Under the pieces are notes generated by a model, which worked only from the letters and a program-made list of their open reading frames with translations, searched no databases and was not told where the DNA came from. This document shows positions 42,619 to 52,966 of a stretch of 64,000 bases of DNA, piece after piece; position 1 is the stretch's first letter; each line of letters opens with the position of its first letter. Origin of the DNA: Nocardioides cavernaquae (lineage in GTDB: Bacteria; Actinomycetota; Actinomycetes; Propionibacteriales; Nocardioidaceae); assembly GCF_003600895.1 (NCBI RefSeq), contig NZ_QYRP01000002.1:1488001-1552000 (forward strand). The letters run 5' to 3'. The position numbers and the translations under genes were made by a program.

Positions 42619-43455
42619 TCAGGCGGGGTCGGCCTCGGGTGACCAGCCGGGGCCCTTCGTGGCGTAGCGCCACTTGTCGCCCCAGCCCGCTGCGCGGCGT
42701 ACGTCGTGGGCGATCGCCGCGAACTCGTGGGTCGCGACCCGCACGGGGTTGTAGGTGCCGATGTTGGTGGTGAGGCCGTACTTGACCCGCTCGCCCTCTG
42801 GCTCGAAGGTGCCGAAGAGGCGGTCCCAGACGATCAGGATGCCGGCGTAGTTGCGGTCGAGGTACTGCGACTGCGAGCCGTGGTGGACGCGGTGGTGGGA
42901 GGGCGTGTTCATCACGAGCTCCACCGGCTTCCACAGGCGATCGACCCGCTCGGTGTGGATGAAGAACTGGTAGAGCAGGTTCCACGACTGCGCCAGCAGG
43001 ATCATCCAGGGGCTGAATCCCAGCAGGGCAAGGGGAATCCAGTACGGCAGCGAGCTGAACGGGGTCCATGGCTGACGCAGCGCGGTCGACAGGTTGTAGA
43101 ACTCGCTGGAGTGGTGGACCACGTGCGACGCCCAGAGCACCCGGACCGTGTGGTGCGTGCGGTGGTACCAGTAGTAGATGAAGTCGTCGGCGAAGAAGAG
43201 CACGATCCAGGTCAGCGGGTTGTCGGCCGGCAGGTGCCACGGCGCCAGGAGGAACGCCCCGGCGTACGCCGCGACGACGACGAGCTTCCAGCCCAGGTTG
43301 ACGATCACGTTGCCCAGGCCCATCGCGATCGAGGTCCGCGAGTCTTTCGCGGAGTAGCCGAGCTCGTCCTCGTCGGGCAGGAAGTAGTACGACGCGGCCT
43401 CGAGCGCGAGGCAGATGACGAAGACCGGGATGGCACTCCGGATGAGGTCGAACAT
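42619..43455 (-). CDS. sterol desaturase/fatty acid hydroxylase family protein
   Basis: A 278-residue membrane di-iron enzyme. The histidine boxes are YYWYHRTHHTVRVLWASHVV, HHSSEFYNLST and the later HHRVHHGSQSQYLD; together they supply eight or more His ligands. Three to four membrane helices surround them (FVICLALEAASYYFL; VIVNLGWKLVVVAAYAGAFL; WIPLALLGFSPWMILL). The substrate may be a fatty acyl chain, carotenoid or hopanoid. It is downstream of, and two bases from, the FadR-type regulator gene, so it is probably in that regulator's operon. Confidence 0.88.
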   Translation of the reverse strand: MFDLIRSAIPVFVICLALEAASYYFLPDEDELGYSAKDSRTSIAMGLGNVIVNLGWKLVVVAAYAGAFLLAPWHLPADNPLTWIVLFFADDFIYYWYHRTHHTVRVLWASHVVHHSSEFYNLSTALRQPWTPFSSLPYWIPLALLGFSPWMILLAQSWNLLYQFFIHTERVDRLWKPVELVMNTPSHHRVHHGSQSQYLDRNYAGILIVWDRLFGTFEPEGERVKYGLTTNIGTYNPVRVATHEFAAIAHDVRRAAGWGDKWRYATKGPGWSPEADPA

Positions 43456-43457
43456 GG

Positions 43458-44180
43458 TCAGTCCTTCGGGGCGGTGGAGTCGACGATGCGGCTCAACAGG
43501 TCGTGGGCGAGGGCCCGGGCGCGCTCGGGATCGCGGGCGGCGATCGCGGCGGCGAGCTCCTGGTGGGCGGTCGGGTCGACGAGCTCGGCGTCCAGGCCGA
43601 GCGAGGCGACCACGTCGATCCCGAGGTCGAGGAAGGCGGCCACCAGGGTGTTGAGCCCCAGGCGGTAGGCGAGGTTGTCGGACCCGTCGACGACCGCGGT
43701 CCAGAAGGCCAGGTCGCCCTCGAACCCGTCGTACGCCGCGCCGGCGGCCTCGACAGCGGCCAGCTGCGCCGAGGTGGCGCGGGTGGCGCAGAGTGCTGCC
43801 GCGTCGGAGCCGATCGAGCGTCGCATGGTGAGGATGTCGTTGAGCACACGGGCGGCGGGGATGCTGCCGGTGGAGGCCAGCAGTGACAGGACGTCGAGGC
43901 CCGCGTGCTGGCGCCAGTCGAGCGCCCGGGTCTTGCCGCCCTGGCTGATCCGGACGAGCCCAGCCTGCTGCAGGCGCTTGAGGGCTTCGCGGATCGCGTG
44001 CCGGTTGACCTGGAAGGTCTCGGCGAGCTCGCGCTCGGACGGGAGGGCCTCGTCGGCACCGATCGACCCGGACAGGATCGCGTCGACGAGTCGTCCGAAG
44101 ACGAGGTCGGAGACGGCCTCGCGCAGGATCGGGGCGCCGTCGAGCCTGCCGGTGAAGCTGCCGGAGCTGGTGCTGGTCAT
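43458..44180 (-). CDS. FadR-type GntR-family regulator with FCD domain
   Basis: A 240-residue repressor or activator. Residues 25-85 form the winged helix-turn-helix (LPSERELAETFQVNRHAIRE; GLVRISQGGKTRALDW). The remainder is the all-helical FCD/FadR ligand-binding domain (LNDILTMRRSIGSDAAAL and the His-bearing tail region PTAHQELAAAI). Acyl-CoA is the expected signal given the neighbouring lipid genes. A 17-bp FadR consensus-like operator (44215-44231) lies between it and the divergent SDR gene, so autoregulation is likely. ATG 44180 is the first sensible start; longer frames run into the SDR gene. Confidence 0.85.
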   Translation of the reverse strand: MTSTSSGSFTGRLDGAPILREAVSDLVFGRLVDAILSGSIGADEALPSERELAETFQVNRHAIREALKRLQQAGLVRISQGGKTRALDWRQHAGLDVLSLLASTGSIPAARVLNDILTMRRSIGSDAAALCATRATSAQLAAVEAAGAAYDGFEGDLAFWTAVVDGSDNLAYRLGLNTLVAAFLDLGIDVVASLGLDAELVDPTAHQELAAAIAARDPERARALAHDLLSRIVDSTAPKD

Positions 44181-44214
44181 GGGTCGAGTGTGCGGCCCGA
44201 TCGCTTCACTGGTC

Positions 44215-44231
44215 AACTGGTTGGACCAGTT
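44215..44231. promoter_or_regulatory. FadR-type operator
   Basis: AACTGGTTGGACCAGTT is a 6-bp-arm palindrome containing TGGTNNNACCA and differs from the E. coli FadR consensus AACTGGTCNGACCAGTT at one fixed position. It lies 35 bases upstream of the regulator start and 48 bases upstream of the SDR start. Confidence 0.7.
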
Positions 44232-44267
44232 GTCTGCGTCACTCCCGATCACTGCGGTTGGCGACCC

Positions 44268-44273
44268 TAGGAT
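44268..44273 (+). promoter_or_regulatory. -10 box of SDR gene (leaderless)
   Basis: TAGGAT six bases before the ATG at 44280. Confidence 0.5.
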
Positions 44274-44279
44274 GACGCC

Positions 44280-44954
44280 ATGAGTGCACCCGTCTACCTC
44301 GTCCTCGGCGCTGGCCCCGGGCTCGGTCTCGCCACCGCCCGCCGCTTCGCCACCGCCGGATACACCGCGGTCCTTGCCGGGCGCACTGCCGAGGAGACCG
44401 AGCCGCTCGCGCAGACCCTGCGTGATGAGGGCTTCGCCGCGGACGCGATCGGCGTCGACCTGCTGAGCGAGGAGTCGGTCCGCTCCGCGGTGCACGGCGT
44501 GGTCGAGAAGCAGGGCCGTGTGGATGTCCTCCACTTCAACCCGAGCGCGTGGCGCGAGAAGAGCCCGCTCGAGCTCACCGTCGCCGAGCTGCTCGAGGAC
44601 GTCACGCTCGGCACGGGCGCGCTGCTTCCCGCGCTCCAGGCCGCTGCGCCTGCGATGGGCGAGGGCGCGCGCGTGCTGGTCACGGGCAGCGCTGCCGCGG
44701 ACACGCCGTACGCCGGCGCCGCGTCGCTCGGCGTACAGAAGGCGGCCGTGCGCAATCTCGTCCGGAGCATCGACGCGACGATGAAGGACCGTGGCGTTCG
44801 GGCGGTCGCGATGCAGATCAACGGCGCGCTGAAGAAGGAAGGGACGTTCGGTCCCGAGGCGATCGCCGACGCACTCTTCGCTGCCGCTACCCGCTCCGAC
44901 GAGGGCTGGACGACCGACGTCCCCTACCCGCGGGCCCGCGTCGTCGCCATCTGA
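44280..44954 (+). CDS. short-chain dehydrogenase/reductase-like protein lacking catalytic Tyr
   Basis: A 224-residue Rossmann protein. The dinucleotide motif VLGAGPGLGLATARRFATAG (residues 7-26) and GRVDVLHFNPSA are SDR landmarks, and the Ser of the catalytic set is in LVTGSAAAD. At the place of the YxxxK motif the sequence reads LGVQKAAVRN: the Lys is kept, but Leu stands where Tyr should be. It may bind NAD(P)H without classic SDR chemistry. It is divergent from the FadR-type gene and shares its operator region. Confidence 0.8.
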   Translation: MSAPVYLVLGAGPGLGLATARRFATAGYTAVLAGRTAEETEPLAQTLRDEGFAADAIGVDLLSEESVRSAVHGVVEKQGRVDVLHFNPSAWREKSPLELTVAELLEDVTLGTGALLPALQAAAPAMGEGARVLVTGSAAADTPYAGAASLGVQKAAVRNLVRSIDATMKDRGVRAVAMQINGALKKEGTFGPEAIADALFAAATRSDEGWTTDVPYPRARVVAI

Positions 44955-44968
44955 GCCCTGACAAACAA

Positions 44969-45036
44969 GTAACGCGCTGTTCGTGCCACTCCCGCCGCCC
45001 TTGACGGGGGCGGAAGTGCACAGAACAGCGCGTTAC
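44969..45036. terminator. large palindrome between convergent SDR and ppa genes
   Basis: GTAACGCGCTGTTC (44969-44982) and GAACAGCGCGTTAC (45023-45036) are perfect 14-bp arms, with an imperfect inner stem (GTGC.ACT..CCGCC with GGCGGAAGTGCAC) and a small loop CTTGAC. As a 68-base hairpin between two convergent genes it can end both messages; it could equally be a dispersed palindromic element. Confidence 0.65.
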
Positions 45037-45037
45037 A

Positions 45038-45063
45038 CGTCGTGGGATCAAAGCCCCACGACG
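45038..45063 (-). terminator. terminator after ppa
   Basis: CGTCGTGGG (45038-45046) pairs with CCCACGACG (45055-45063), four bases downstream of the ppa stop. Confidence 0.6.
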
Positions 45064-45067
45064 AAGA

Positions 45068-45559
45068 TCAGTGACCGGCGGCCTTGGCGCGCTCGATCGA
45101 CCGGAGGATCTCCTTCTCGGCCTCTTCGCGACCGACCCAGTCAGCACCCTCGACCGACTTGCCCGGCTCGAGGTCCTTGTAGACCTCGAAGAAGTGCTTG
45201 ATCTCGAGCAGGTCGAACTCGGACACGTCGCCGATGTCCTGCAGGTGCGCCATGCGCGGGTCGTGCGACGGGACGCAGAGCAGCTTGTCGTCGCCGCCGG
45301 CCTCATCGGTCATGCGGAACATGCCGATCGCGCGGCACGGGATGTGGCAACCCGGGAAGGTCGGGACATCCAGGATGACCAGCGCGTCCAGCGGGTCGCC
45401 GTCCTCGCCGAGGGTGTCCACGACGTAGCCGTAGTCCTCCGGGTAGGCCGTGGAGGTGAACAGCATCCGGTCGAGGTAGATCTTTCCGGTCTCGTGGTCG
45501 ACCTCATACTTGTTCCGCGAACCCTTGGGGATCTCGACGAGAACCTCGAACTCCAGCAC
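45068..45559 (-). CDS. ppa: inorganic pyrophosphatase, soluble family I
   Basis: Hydrolyses pyrophosphate to two phosphates in the cytoplasm, pulling biosynthetic reactions forward. The 163-residue length is typical. Metal and substrate residues lie in [40 protein letters not shown] (with the D-x4-D-x4-D pattern) and [23 protein letters not shown] 45559 has a GGAGG site four bases upstream. Divergent from dacB, as in M. tuberculosis Rv3628/Rv3627c. Confidence 0.97.
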   Translation of the reverse strand: MLEFEVLVEIPKGSRNKYEVDHETGKIYLDRMLFTSTAYPEDYGYVVDTLGEDGDPLDALVILDVPTFPGCHIPCRAIGMFRMTDEAGGDDKLLCVPSHDPRMAHLQDIGDVSEFDLLEIKHFFEVYKDLEPGKSVEGADWVGREEAEKEILRSIERAKAAGH

Positions 45560-45718
45560 TGTTCCTCCACGTGGTGCGCGGGTCGACGCTTGTCGCCGAC
45601 CGGCAAGTAGGAATGATGGCCCGGTGGTCTGCACGCCTCTGAATGGGGCGGCGGTCGCCGGGGTCGCTACATCTTGGCCCACAATGGCCCCTCATGCGCA
45701 CTCGAAAGGACCGTTCTC

Positions 45719-47167
45719 GTGCCCCGAGATGACTCAGATCACTCGCGTCGCCTGTCCCGCACTGGGGCGTGGGGTCCGGTCCTGCTCGTTCTCGTCGTGC
45801 TCTTGGGCGCCTTCGGCTCCTTCCAGTACGACGTCCCGCGCCGCCTCGGATGGGGCGAGCGCGCGGGTGCTCCCGAGGCCATCGCACCTCCTGCGGGCCT
45901 CGACCTGCCGTCCTTCGCAGCCCCTTCGCCTGTCGCAGATCCACTGGTCCCCACGACCGCCGATCCCGCGGCGATCAAGGCCGTGCTGTCGCCCGTCCTG
46001 CGTGACCGCCACCTCGGACGTCACGTCGTGGCCGCAGTCGCGGACGCCACCGGTCGCATCATCTTCCGCGGCGGCACGGCTGGCGGGAGCCCGGCGGCGA
46101 CGCCGGCCTCCACGATCAAGCTGGTGACGGCGGTCGCCGCGCTCGAGGAGATGGGGCCGGACCACACCTTCCGCACGAAGGTGGTCAGCGGAGCCCCGGG
46201 CCAGCTCGTCCTGGTCGGTGGCGGCGACCCCTACCTGGCCGCGAAGCCGGTCGCTCCTGACGACCACACGCCCGCGCCGGCCGACCTCCGGACACTGGCG
46301 GCGAGCACGGCGGCCGCGCTGAGGACCGCGGGCACGACGACGGTCTCCCTCGGCTACGACGACAGCCTGTTCACGGGTCCGAGGCTGCACCCGAGCTGGC
46401 CGGCGAGCAACACGGCCGAGGGCGTCGTTGCGCCGATCACGGCCCTGTGGGCTGACCAGGGTGCGCAGCCCGACGGCACCGGTGTCGTCGAGGACCCGTC
46501 GCTGCGGGCCGCCCAGGTCTTCGCGCAGGCGCTCAAGCGCTCGGGTATCCGGGTGACCGGCGCCCCGCGGCGTACCCAGGCCCCTGCGGGCGCCACCGAG
46601 GTCGCCGGGGTGGACAGTGCCCGGCTCGACGAGATCGTGGCCAACGTGATCGCGATCAGCGACAACGACGGCGCCGAGGTGCTGGCCCACCACGTCGGCA
46701 TCGCAGAAGGTTTCGGCGGGTCCTACAAGGGCGGCGTCCAGGGTGTCGGTGCGGTGATCAGCCGCCTCGGTCACCCGTTCCAACCCGGCGACGTGGTGCT
46801 CGACGGCAGCGGGCTGTCGCACGACAACCGGCTCACCGCCGACACCCTCCTGGGCATGCTCGCGCTCGGCGCCGACCCGGCACGCCCCGAGCTGCGCACC
46901 GTGGTGACCGCTCTTCCGGTCGCCGGCTTCACCGGGTCGTTGGCCGAGCGCTACGAGAAGGGTCCGGTCGGCGGGCGCGGTCGGGTCGCGGCGAAGACCG
47001 GCACCCTCTTGGGCGTCCACAGCCTGGCAGGGGTGGCCACCCCCCAGGACGGCGCCACGTTGTTCTTCGTGTTCCTGGCAGACGAGGTTCCGCTCGAGGA
47101 CACGCTTGCCGCGCGCGATGCCCTCGACGTCCTGTCCTCGACCCTCGGTGCCTGCATCTGCTCGTGA
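45719..47167 (+). CDS. dacB: D-alanyl-D-alanine carboxypeptidase/endopeptidase (PBP4 family)
   Basis: A 482-residue penicillin-binding protein of the S13 family that trims peptidoglycan peptides. An N-terminal membrane/signal segment (GPVLLVLVVLLGAFGSF) exports it. Active-site motifs are STIK (nucleophile S131, K134), SDN in VIAISDNDGAEVLAHHVG and KTG in RVAAKTGTLLG. GTG 45719 has an AAAGGA site eight bases upstream and gives a leader with acidic and basic residues before the helix. Confidence 0.92.
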   Translation: MPRDDSDHSRRLSRTGAWGPVLLVLVVLLGAFGSFQYDVPRRLGWGERAGAPEAIAPPAGLDLPSFAAPSPVADPLVPTTADPAAIKAVLSPVLRDRHLGRHVVAAVADATGRIIFRGGTAGGSPAATPASTIKLVTAVAALEEMGPDHTFRTKVVSGAPGQLVLVGGGDPYLAAKPVAPDDHTPAPADLRTLAASTAAALRTAGTTTVSLGYDDSLFTGPRLHPSWPASNTAEGVVAPITALWADQGAQPDGTGVVEDPSLRAAQVFAQALKRSGIRVTGAPRRTQAPAGATEVAGVDSARLDEIVANVIAISDNDGAEVLAHHVGIAEGFGGSYKGGVQGVGAVISRLGHPFQPGDVVLDGSGLSHDNRLTADTLLGMLALGADPARPELRTVVTALPVAGFTGSLAERYEKGPVGGRGRVAAKTGTLLGVHSLAGVATPQDGATLFFVFLADEVPLEDTLAARDALDVLSSTLGACICS

Positions 47168-47169
47168 CG

Positions 47170-47205
47170 CCGTCCCCGCGTGCAGGTTGCGCAAGTGCGG
47201 GACGG
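47170..47205 (+). terminator. possible terminator after dacB
   Basis: CCGTCCC(C)GC pairs with GCGGGACGG over nine positions with one bulged C, starting three bases after the stop codon. Confidence 0.45.
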
Positions 47206-47265
47206 AGGGCGCCTGCGATCCGTACGATCAGCGGGTCAAGGACCACAATTCGGGGGGAATCACTC

Positions 47266-47880
47266 ATGAACATGTTCAGCAAGCTCGGCGTCGTCGCCGG
47301 CACACTCGTCCTCAGTGCCGCCGGCATCGCGCCCGCCCAGGCCCAGCGCTGGACGCACACCGACCCGGCAGGTGATGTCACCTCAGCCACGGAGTGCAGT
47401 GCCGAGGGTGACAGCTGCACCGAGACCGTCGCCGCTGCGCAGACCGTGCCTGACGTGGTCCACTTCGTCGCCGACCACCGTGCGCGCCGCGTCAACGTGT
47501 GGGCCCGCTACCGCGACCTGACGGCTTCCGGCACCCGTCTCCACCAGGTCCGCTACGTCACCAACGAGGGCATCCGCCGTCACCTGACGCTCGCGACCTA
47601 CAACGGGCGCGTCATCGTGCGCGAGCTCAGCCGCGACAGCGATGGCCGCAAGGTCGCCTGCACCGGCATCCGCCACAGCATCGACTACACGGCCAACACG
47701 GTCTCGATCAGCGTGCCGCGCGCGTGCATGAGCGCTCCGCGCAACGTGCGGGTCGGGTTCGGCTCCTACGCGTTCCGCAACATCGAGGACCCGACCACCG
47801 GCGGCTGGTACGACGACGCGCTCGCCACTGGCCCCACGCCGGGCGACCTGGTCCTCGGCCCGGTTCTTCGCCGCGGCTGA
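47266..47880 (+). CDS. secreted protein, unknown function
   Basis: A 204-residue protein with a signal peptide (VVAGTLVLSAAGIAPAQA). The mature part has four cysteines (TECSAEG, DSCTETV, KVACTGIRH, PRACMSAPR) that may form two disulfides, and an all-beta look (VVHFVADHRARRVNVWARYR; TVSISVPRAC). I recognise no family; similar secreted beta-proteins occur in Nocardioides-like genomes. ATG 47266 has GGGGGGAA six bases upstream. A strong terminator follows. Confidence 0.72.
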   Translation: MNMFSKLGVVAGTLVLSAAGIAPAQAQRWTHTDPAGDVTSATECSAEGDSCTETVAAAQTVPDVVHFVADHRARRVNVWARYRDLTASGTRLHQVRYVTNEGIRRHLTLATYNGRVIVRELSRDSDGRKVACTGIRHSIDYTANTVSISVPRACMSAPRNVRVGFGSYAFRNIEDPTTGGWYDDALATGPTPGDLVLGPVLRRG

Positions 47881-47929
47881 CGCCAGGCGCACGGCACAGG
47901 GCTCCATGCCCACAGAAACATCACACAGC

Positions 47930-47960
47930 GAACGGCGGTCCCGTCCCGGGGCCGCCGTTC
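47930..47960 (+). terminator. terminator after secreted-protein gene
   Basis: GAACGGCGGTCCC (47930-47942) pairs with GGGGCCGCCGTTC (47948-47960) with a single G-T wobble and a five-base loop. Confidence 0.75.
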
Positions 47961-47972
47961 CCTGCTCCCGCG

Positions 47973-47978
47973 TACTCT
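47973..47978 (+). promoter_or_regulatory. -10 box of zinc protease gene (leaderless)
   Basis: TACTCT seven bases before the ATG at 47986. Confidence 0.45.
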
Positions 47979-47985
47979 TCGCCGC

Positions 47986-49071
47986 ATGAGCAAGCACTCC
48001 GCCGACGAGCCCGCCGACGCGCCCGCCAGCGACTCGGGCGGTGCCAGCTCGGCCTCCTCCATGGTCGACTGGGAGTACGCCGTCCGGCTGGGCACCCGCT
48101 TTGCCGGCGAGGGCCCGGTGGTCACGCGGTCCGAGGCGGATGACGCTGTCGCACAGCTGCGCGCGGGGGCCGAGCGGTCCACCGGCCTGGTCCGTGACTT
48201 CACCGGACTGACTGCTGAGGCGCGCACGGCCCCGATCCTGGTCGTCGACCGGGGCGGCTGGATCCAGGCCAATGCCGAGAGCTTCGCCGTGCTCCTCGAG
48301 CCGATCATGGAGAAGGTCGCCGGCACGAAGGCGCCGAGCCGTACCGCGCGCATGGTCGGGGGTCGCATCGCTGGCACCGAGCTCGGCGTACTGCTCGGAT
48401 TCATGGGCTCGCGCGTGCTCGGCCAGTTCGACCCGTTCACGGGTGACGGTCGCCTGCTGCTGGTCGCGCCCAACGTCGTACACATCGAGCGTGAGCTCAA
48501 GGTCGATCCCTCCGACTTCCGGCTGTGGGTGTGCCTCCACGAGGAGACGCACCGGGTCCAGTTCACCGCAGTGCCGTGGATGCGCGACCACATCAGGTCG
48601 CAGGTCGACGCGCTCTCGGCGACGTTCGAGCCCCAGCGCATGCTCGGCGACACCCTGAAGGGCGTCTCCCGGGCGGTGCGCGGGGAGGGTGGCAGCCTCA
48701 TGGAGCTGATGAGCACCCCGGACCAGCGCGAGATCATCGACCGGGTCACCGGCGTGATGTCGCTCCTCGAAGGTCACGCGGACGTCGTCATGGACGGTGT
48801 CGGTCCCGAGGTGATCCCGAGCGTGGAGGCGATCCGGGCGAAGTTCAGCGAGCGTCGCGCCGGAGTCGGCGTACTCGACCGCGTGCTGCGCCGCCTGATG
48901 GGCCTCGACGCCAAGATGGCGCAGTACCGCGACGGCGCCTCCTTCGTGCGGCACGTCGTCGACAAGGTCGGCATGGAGGGCTTCAATGCCGTCTGGAACT
49001 CCGCGGAGGAGCTGCCCAGCAAGGCGGAGATCCACGATCCCGCAGCCTGGGTGGCCCGGGTCCACGGCTGA
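47986..49071 (+). CDS. zinc-dependent metalloprotease, DUF2342 family
   Basis: A 361-residue protein whose zinc site is HEETH (185-189) in LHEETHRVQFTAVPWMRDH, with SLLEGHADVVMDGVG supplying the third ligand region. Homologues sit between dacB and tilS in many actinobacteria (Rv3626c in M. tuberculosis) and have been labelled 'coenzyme F420 biosynthesis associated' without clear proof. No signal peptide is seen, so it is probably cytoplasmic. The physiological substrate is unknown. tilS starts two bases after its stop. Confidence 0.85.
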   Translation: MSKHSADEPADAPASDSGGASSASSMVDWEYAVRLGTRFAGEGPVVTRSEADDAVAQLRAGAERSTGLVRDFTGLTAEARTAPILVVDRGGWIQANAESFAVLLEPIMEKVAGTKAPSRTARMVGGRIAGTELGVLLGFMGSRVLGQFDPFTGDGRLLLVAPNVVHIERELKVDPSDFRLWVCLHEETHRVQFTAVPWMRDHIRSQVDALSATFEPQRMLGDTLKGVSRAVRGEGGSLMELMSTPDQREIIDRVTGVMSLLEGHADVVMDGVGPEVIPSVEAIRAKFSERRAGVGVLDRVLRRLMGLDAKMAQYRDGASFVRHVVDKVGMEGFNAVWNSAEELPSKAEIHDPAAWVARVHG

Positions 49072-49072
49072 G

Positions 49073-50137
49073 ATGGGCCTCCACCCCGCGGTCGCTGCGT
49101 GCCGCCTCGCAGTCCGCCGAGAGGTCACCAATGGCGCGCCGAGAGGTCAGAAATGGCGCGCCGAAGCGTCAGAACTGGCGCCGCGGACTGTCCTGGTCGC
49201 CTGCTCCGGGGGCGCGGACTCGCTCGCGCTGCTGGCGGCGACGGTGTTCGAGACCCGTCGCACCGCGACCAGCGTGATCGGTGCGGTCGTCGACCACGGA
49301 CTCCAGGACGGATCGGTGGACCACACCGCCCGCGTCGTCGCCCAGATGGCTGCTCTGGGCGTCGATGAGACCGCCTCGATCCGGGTCGACGTCGACGCAT
49401 CCGCCGGCGGCATCGAGGCGGGCGCCCGCGAAGCGAGGTACGCCGCACTCGGCAAGCTCGCCACGCACTTCGGCGCTGCTCTCGTGCTGCTCGGCCACAC
49501 TCGCGACGACCAGGCGGAGACGGTGCTGCTCGGACTGGCCCGGGGAAGCGGCGGGCGCTCGATCGCGGGCATGCGCCGGTCGTTCTCCGAGGATGGCGTC
49601 CACTTCGTGCGGCCGATGCTCGAGCTGTCGCGGGAGCAGACCGAGGCCGCCTGTCGTGCCGAGGACATCGAGTTCTGGATCGACCCGCACAACGCCGATC
49701 CACGTTTCCTTCGCGCCCGCGTCCGGCACGACGTCCTTCCGGTGCTGGAGCGCGAGCTCGGACCCGGAGTCGCGGCGACACTCGCCCGCACGGCCGAGCA
49801 GCTGAGGCCGGACATGGAGTTCCTCGATGACTTCGCGGAGGACGTCTTCGACCTCGCGCGCGGACGCGACGCGTCGTGGACCCATGGCCTCGGAGTGCGC
49901 GTGAGGTGCGACGCGGTGGAGGGCCACGGCCCCGCGATCACGGGTCGGGTGGCCCGTCTTGCCGCGCTCGAGGCCGGGTGTCCGCCCGCGGAGCTCTTCG
50001 CGGTCCACATCGACGCGGTTGCGGAGCTGATGGTCGGGTCCGGCCGCGGTCGGCAGATCCAGCTGCCCGGCCACGTCACTGCCCACAGGGATGGCGCCGA
50101 CCTCGCGTTCCGGCGTACCGGCTCGTCCGCGGGATGA
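49073..50137 (+). CDS. tilS: tRNA(Ile)-lysidine synthase with repeat-derived N-terminal insertion
   Basis: Modifies C34 of the CAT-anticodon tRNA-Ile to lysidine so that it reads ATA. The 354-residue protein has the PP-loop [10 protein letters not shown] (from S45), [20 protein letters not shown] and [16 protein letters not shown]. Residues about 15-37 ([20 protein letters not shown]) are encoded by three tandem 22-bp repeats lying between the first helix and the PP-loop; in related proteins this linker is short. The frame is kept because 3 x 22 = 66 bases. The gene is coupled to the zinc protease upstream, two bases away. Confidence 0.88.
   Translation: MGLHPAVAACRLAVRREVTNGAPRGQKWRAEASELAPRTVLVACSGGADSLALLAATVFETRRTATSVIGAVVDHGLQDGSVDHTARVVAQMAALGVDETASIRVDVDASAGGIEAGAREARYAALGKLATHFGAALVLLGHTRDDQAETVLLGLARGSGGRSIAGMRRSFSEDGVHFVRPMLELSREQTEAACRAEDIEFWIDPHNADPRFLRARVRHDVLPVLERELGPGVAATLARTAEQLRPDMEFLDDFAEDVFDLARGRDASWTHGLGVRVRCDAVEGHGPAITGRVARLAALEAGCPPAELFAVHIDAVAELMVGSGRGRQIQLPGHVTAHRDGADLAFRRTGSSAG
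49110..49190. repeat. three-copy 22-bp tandem repeat inside tilS
   Basis: Units start at 49117, 49139 and 49161, each 22 bases and beginning CCGAGAGGTCAGAAATGGCG or a variant (CCGA.GCGTCAGAACTGGCG in the third). The array is flanked by the 7-bp inverted pair CAGTCCG (49110-49116) and CGGACTG (49184-49190). On the other strand its core GCGCCATTTCTGAC resembles GCGCCGTGTCGAC of the family-1 repeats. Confidence 0.8.
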
Positions 50138-50191
50138 ACTTCGCGCGCGATTCGGGCACATGTTGTGCCGTGCACGCCACGACAGGTGCCC

Positions 50192-50215
50192 GTTTCACCG
50201 GCCGACCGGTGAAAC
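50192..50215. promoter_or_regulatory. perfect inverted repeat before hpt
   Basis: GTTTCACCGG and CCGGTGAAAC are perfect 10-bp arms around CCGA. The element ends 19 bases before the hpt -10 box, covering the -35 area. It could be the tilS terminator or an operator for hpt. Confidence 0.5.
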
Positions 50216-50234
50216 CGCCCGGGCCGGGTGCCCG

Positions 50235-50240
50235 TAGGCT
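50235..50240 (+). promoter_or_regulatory. -10 box of hpt (leaderless)
   Basis: TAGGCT seven bases before the ATG at 50248. Confidence 0.5.
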
Positions 50241-50247
50241 GCACCCC

Positions 50248-50799
50248 ATGGATGCTTCCCACGTCGAGAGCGATCTGGTCAACGTCCTCTTCACCGAGGA
50301 ACAGATCCAGGCGAAGCTGGCCGAGATGGCCCGAAAGATCGAGGCCGACTACGAGGGCGAGGACCTTCTCGTCGTCGGCGTCCTCAAGGGCGCGGTCATG
50401 GTCATGGCCGACCTCTCGCGGGCCCTGAACCGCCACGTCGAGATGGACTGGATGGCGGTGAGCTCCTACGGCTCCGGCACCAAGTCCAGCGGCGTCGTGC
50501 GGATCATGAAGGACCTCGACGCCGACATCTCCGGACGCAACGTGCTGATCGTGGACGAGATCATCGACACCGGTCTGACGCTGAGCTGGCTGGTCACCAA
50601 CCTGACCAGCCGCCGTCCCAAGAGCGTCGAGATCGCCACTCTCCTGCGCAAGCCGGACGCGCTGGCGATGCCGGTCGACGTGAAGTACGTCGGGTGGGAC
50701 ATCCCCAACGAGTTCGTGGTCGGCTACGGCCTCGACTACCAGGAGAAGTACCGCAACCTGCGCGACATCGGCACGCTCGCGCCGCACGTCTACTCCTGA
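50248..50799 (+). CDS. hpt: hypoxanthine phosphoribosyltransferase
   Basis: Salvages hypoxanthine and guanine by joining them to PRPP. The 183-residue length is normal. The PRPP-binding motif is [17 protein letters not shown] (two acidic residues followed by T-G-T-type loop), the flexible loop [13 protein letters not shown], and [20 protein letters not shown] covers the purine-binding C-terminus. Located between tilS and ftsH, as in M. tuberculosis and Streptomyces. Confidence 0.95.
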   Translation: MDASHVESDLVNVLFTEEQIQAKLAEMARKIEADYEGEDLLVVGVLKGAVMVMADLSRALNRHVEMDWMAVSSYGSGTKSSGVVRIMKDLDADISGRNVLIVDEIIDTGLTLSWLVTNLTSRRPKSVEIATLLRKPDALAMPVDVKYVGWDIPNEFVVGYGLDYQEKYRNLRDIGTLAPHVYS

Positions 50800-50950
50800 C
50801 CTTGCAGAACCGGCCCCGCAAACTGATGGTGACGAACGCCTGTTCACCGCCTGTCGGGGCCTTGCCGCTGACGTGTACCGTCGGACTACTCCGAGGCCAC
50901 GCTGTCGGATTCCGTGAGGGAGTCCGCACGCTCGACGTCGAAAGAAGCCT

Positions 50951-52962
<2,012 letters not shown>

Positions 52963-52966
<4 letters not shown>

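Noticed and set aside
49110-49190. CRISPR array interpretation of the 22-bp repeats (also 38786-38829 and 63601-63666)
   Set aside because: The units are directly adjacent, with no spacers, and no cas genes are present.
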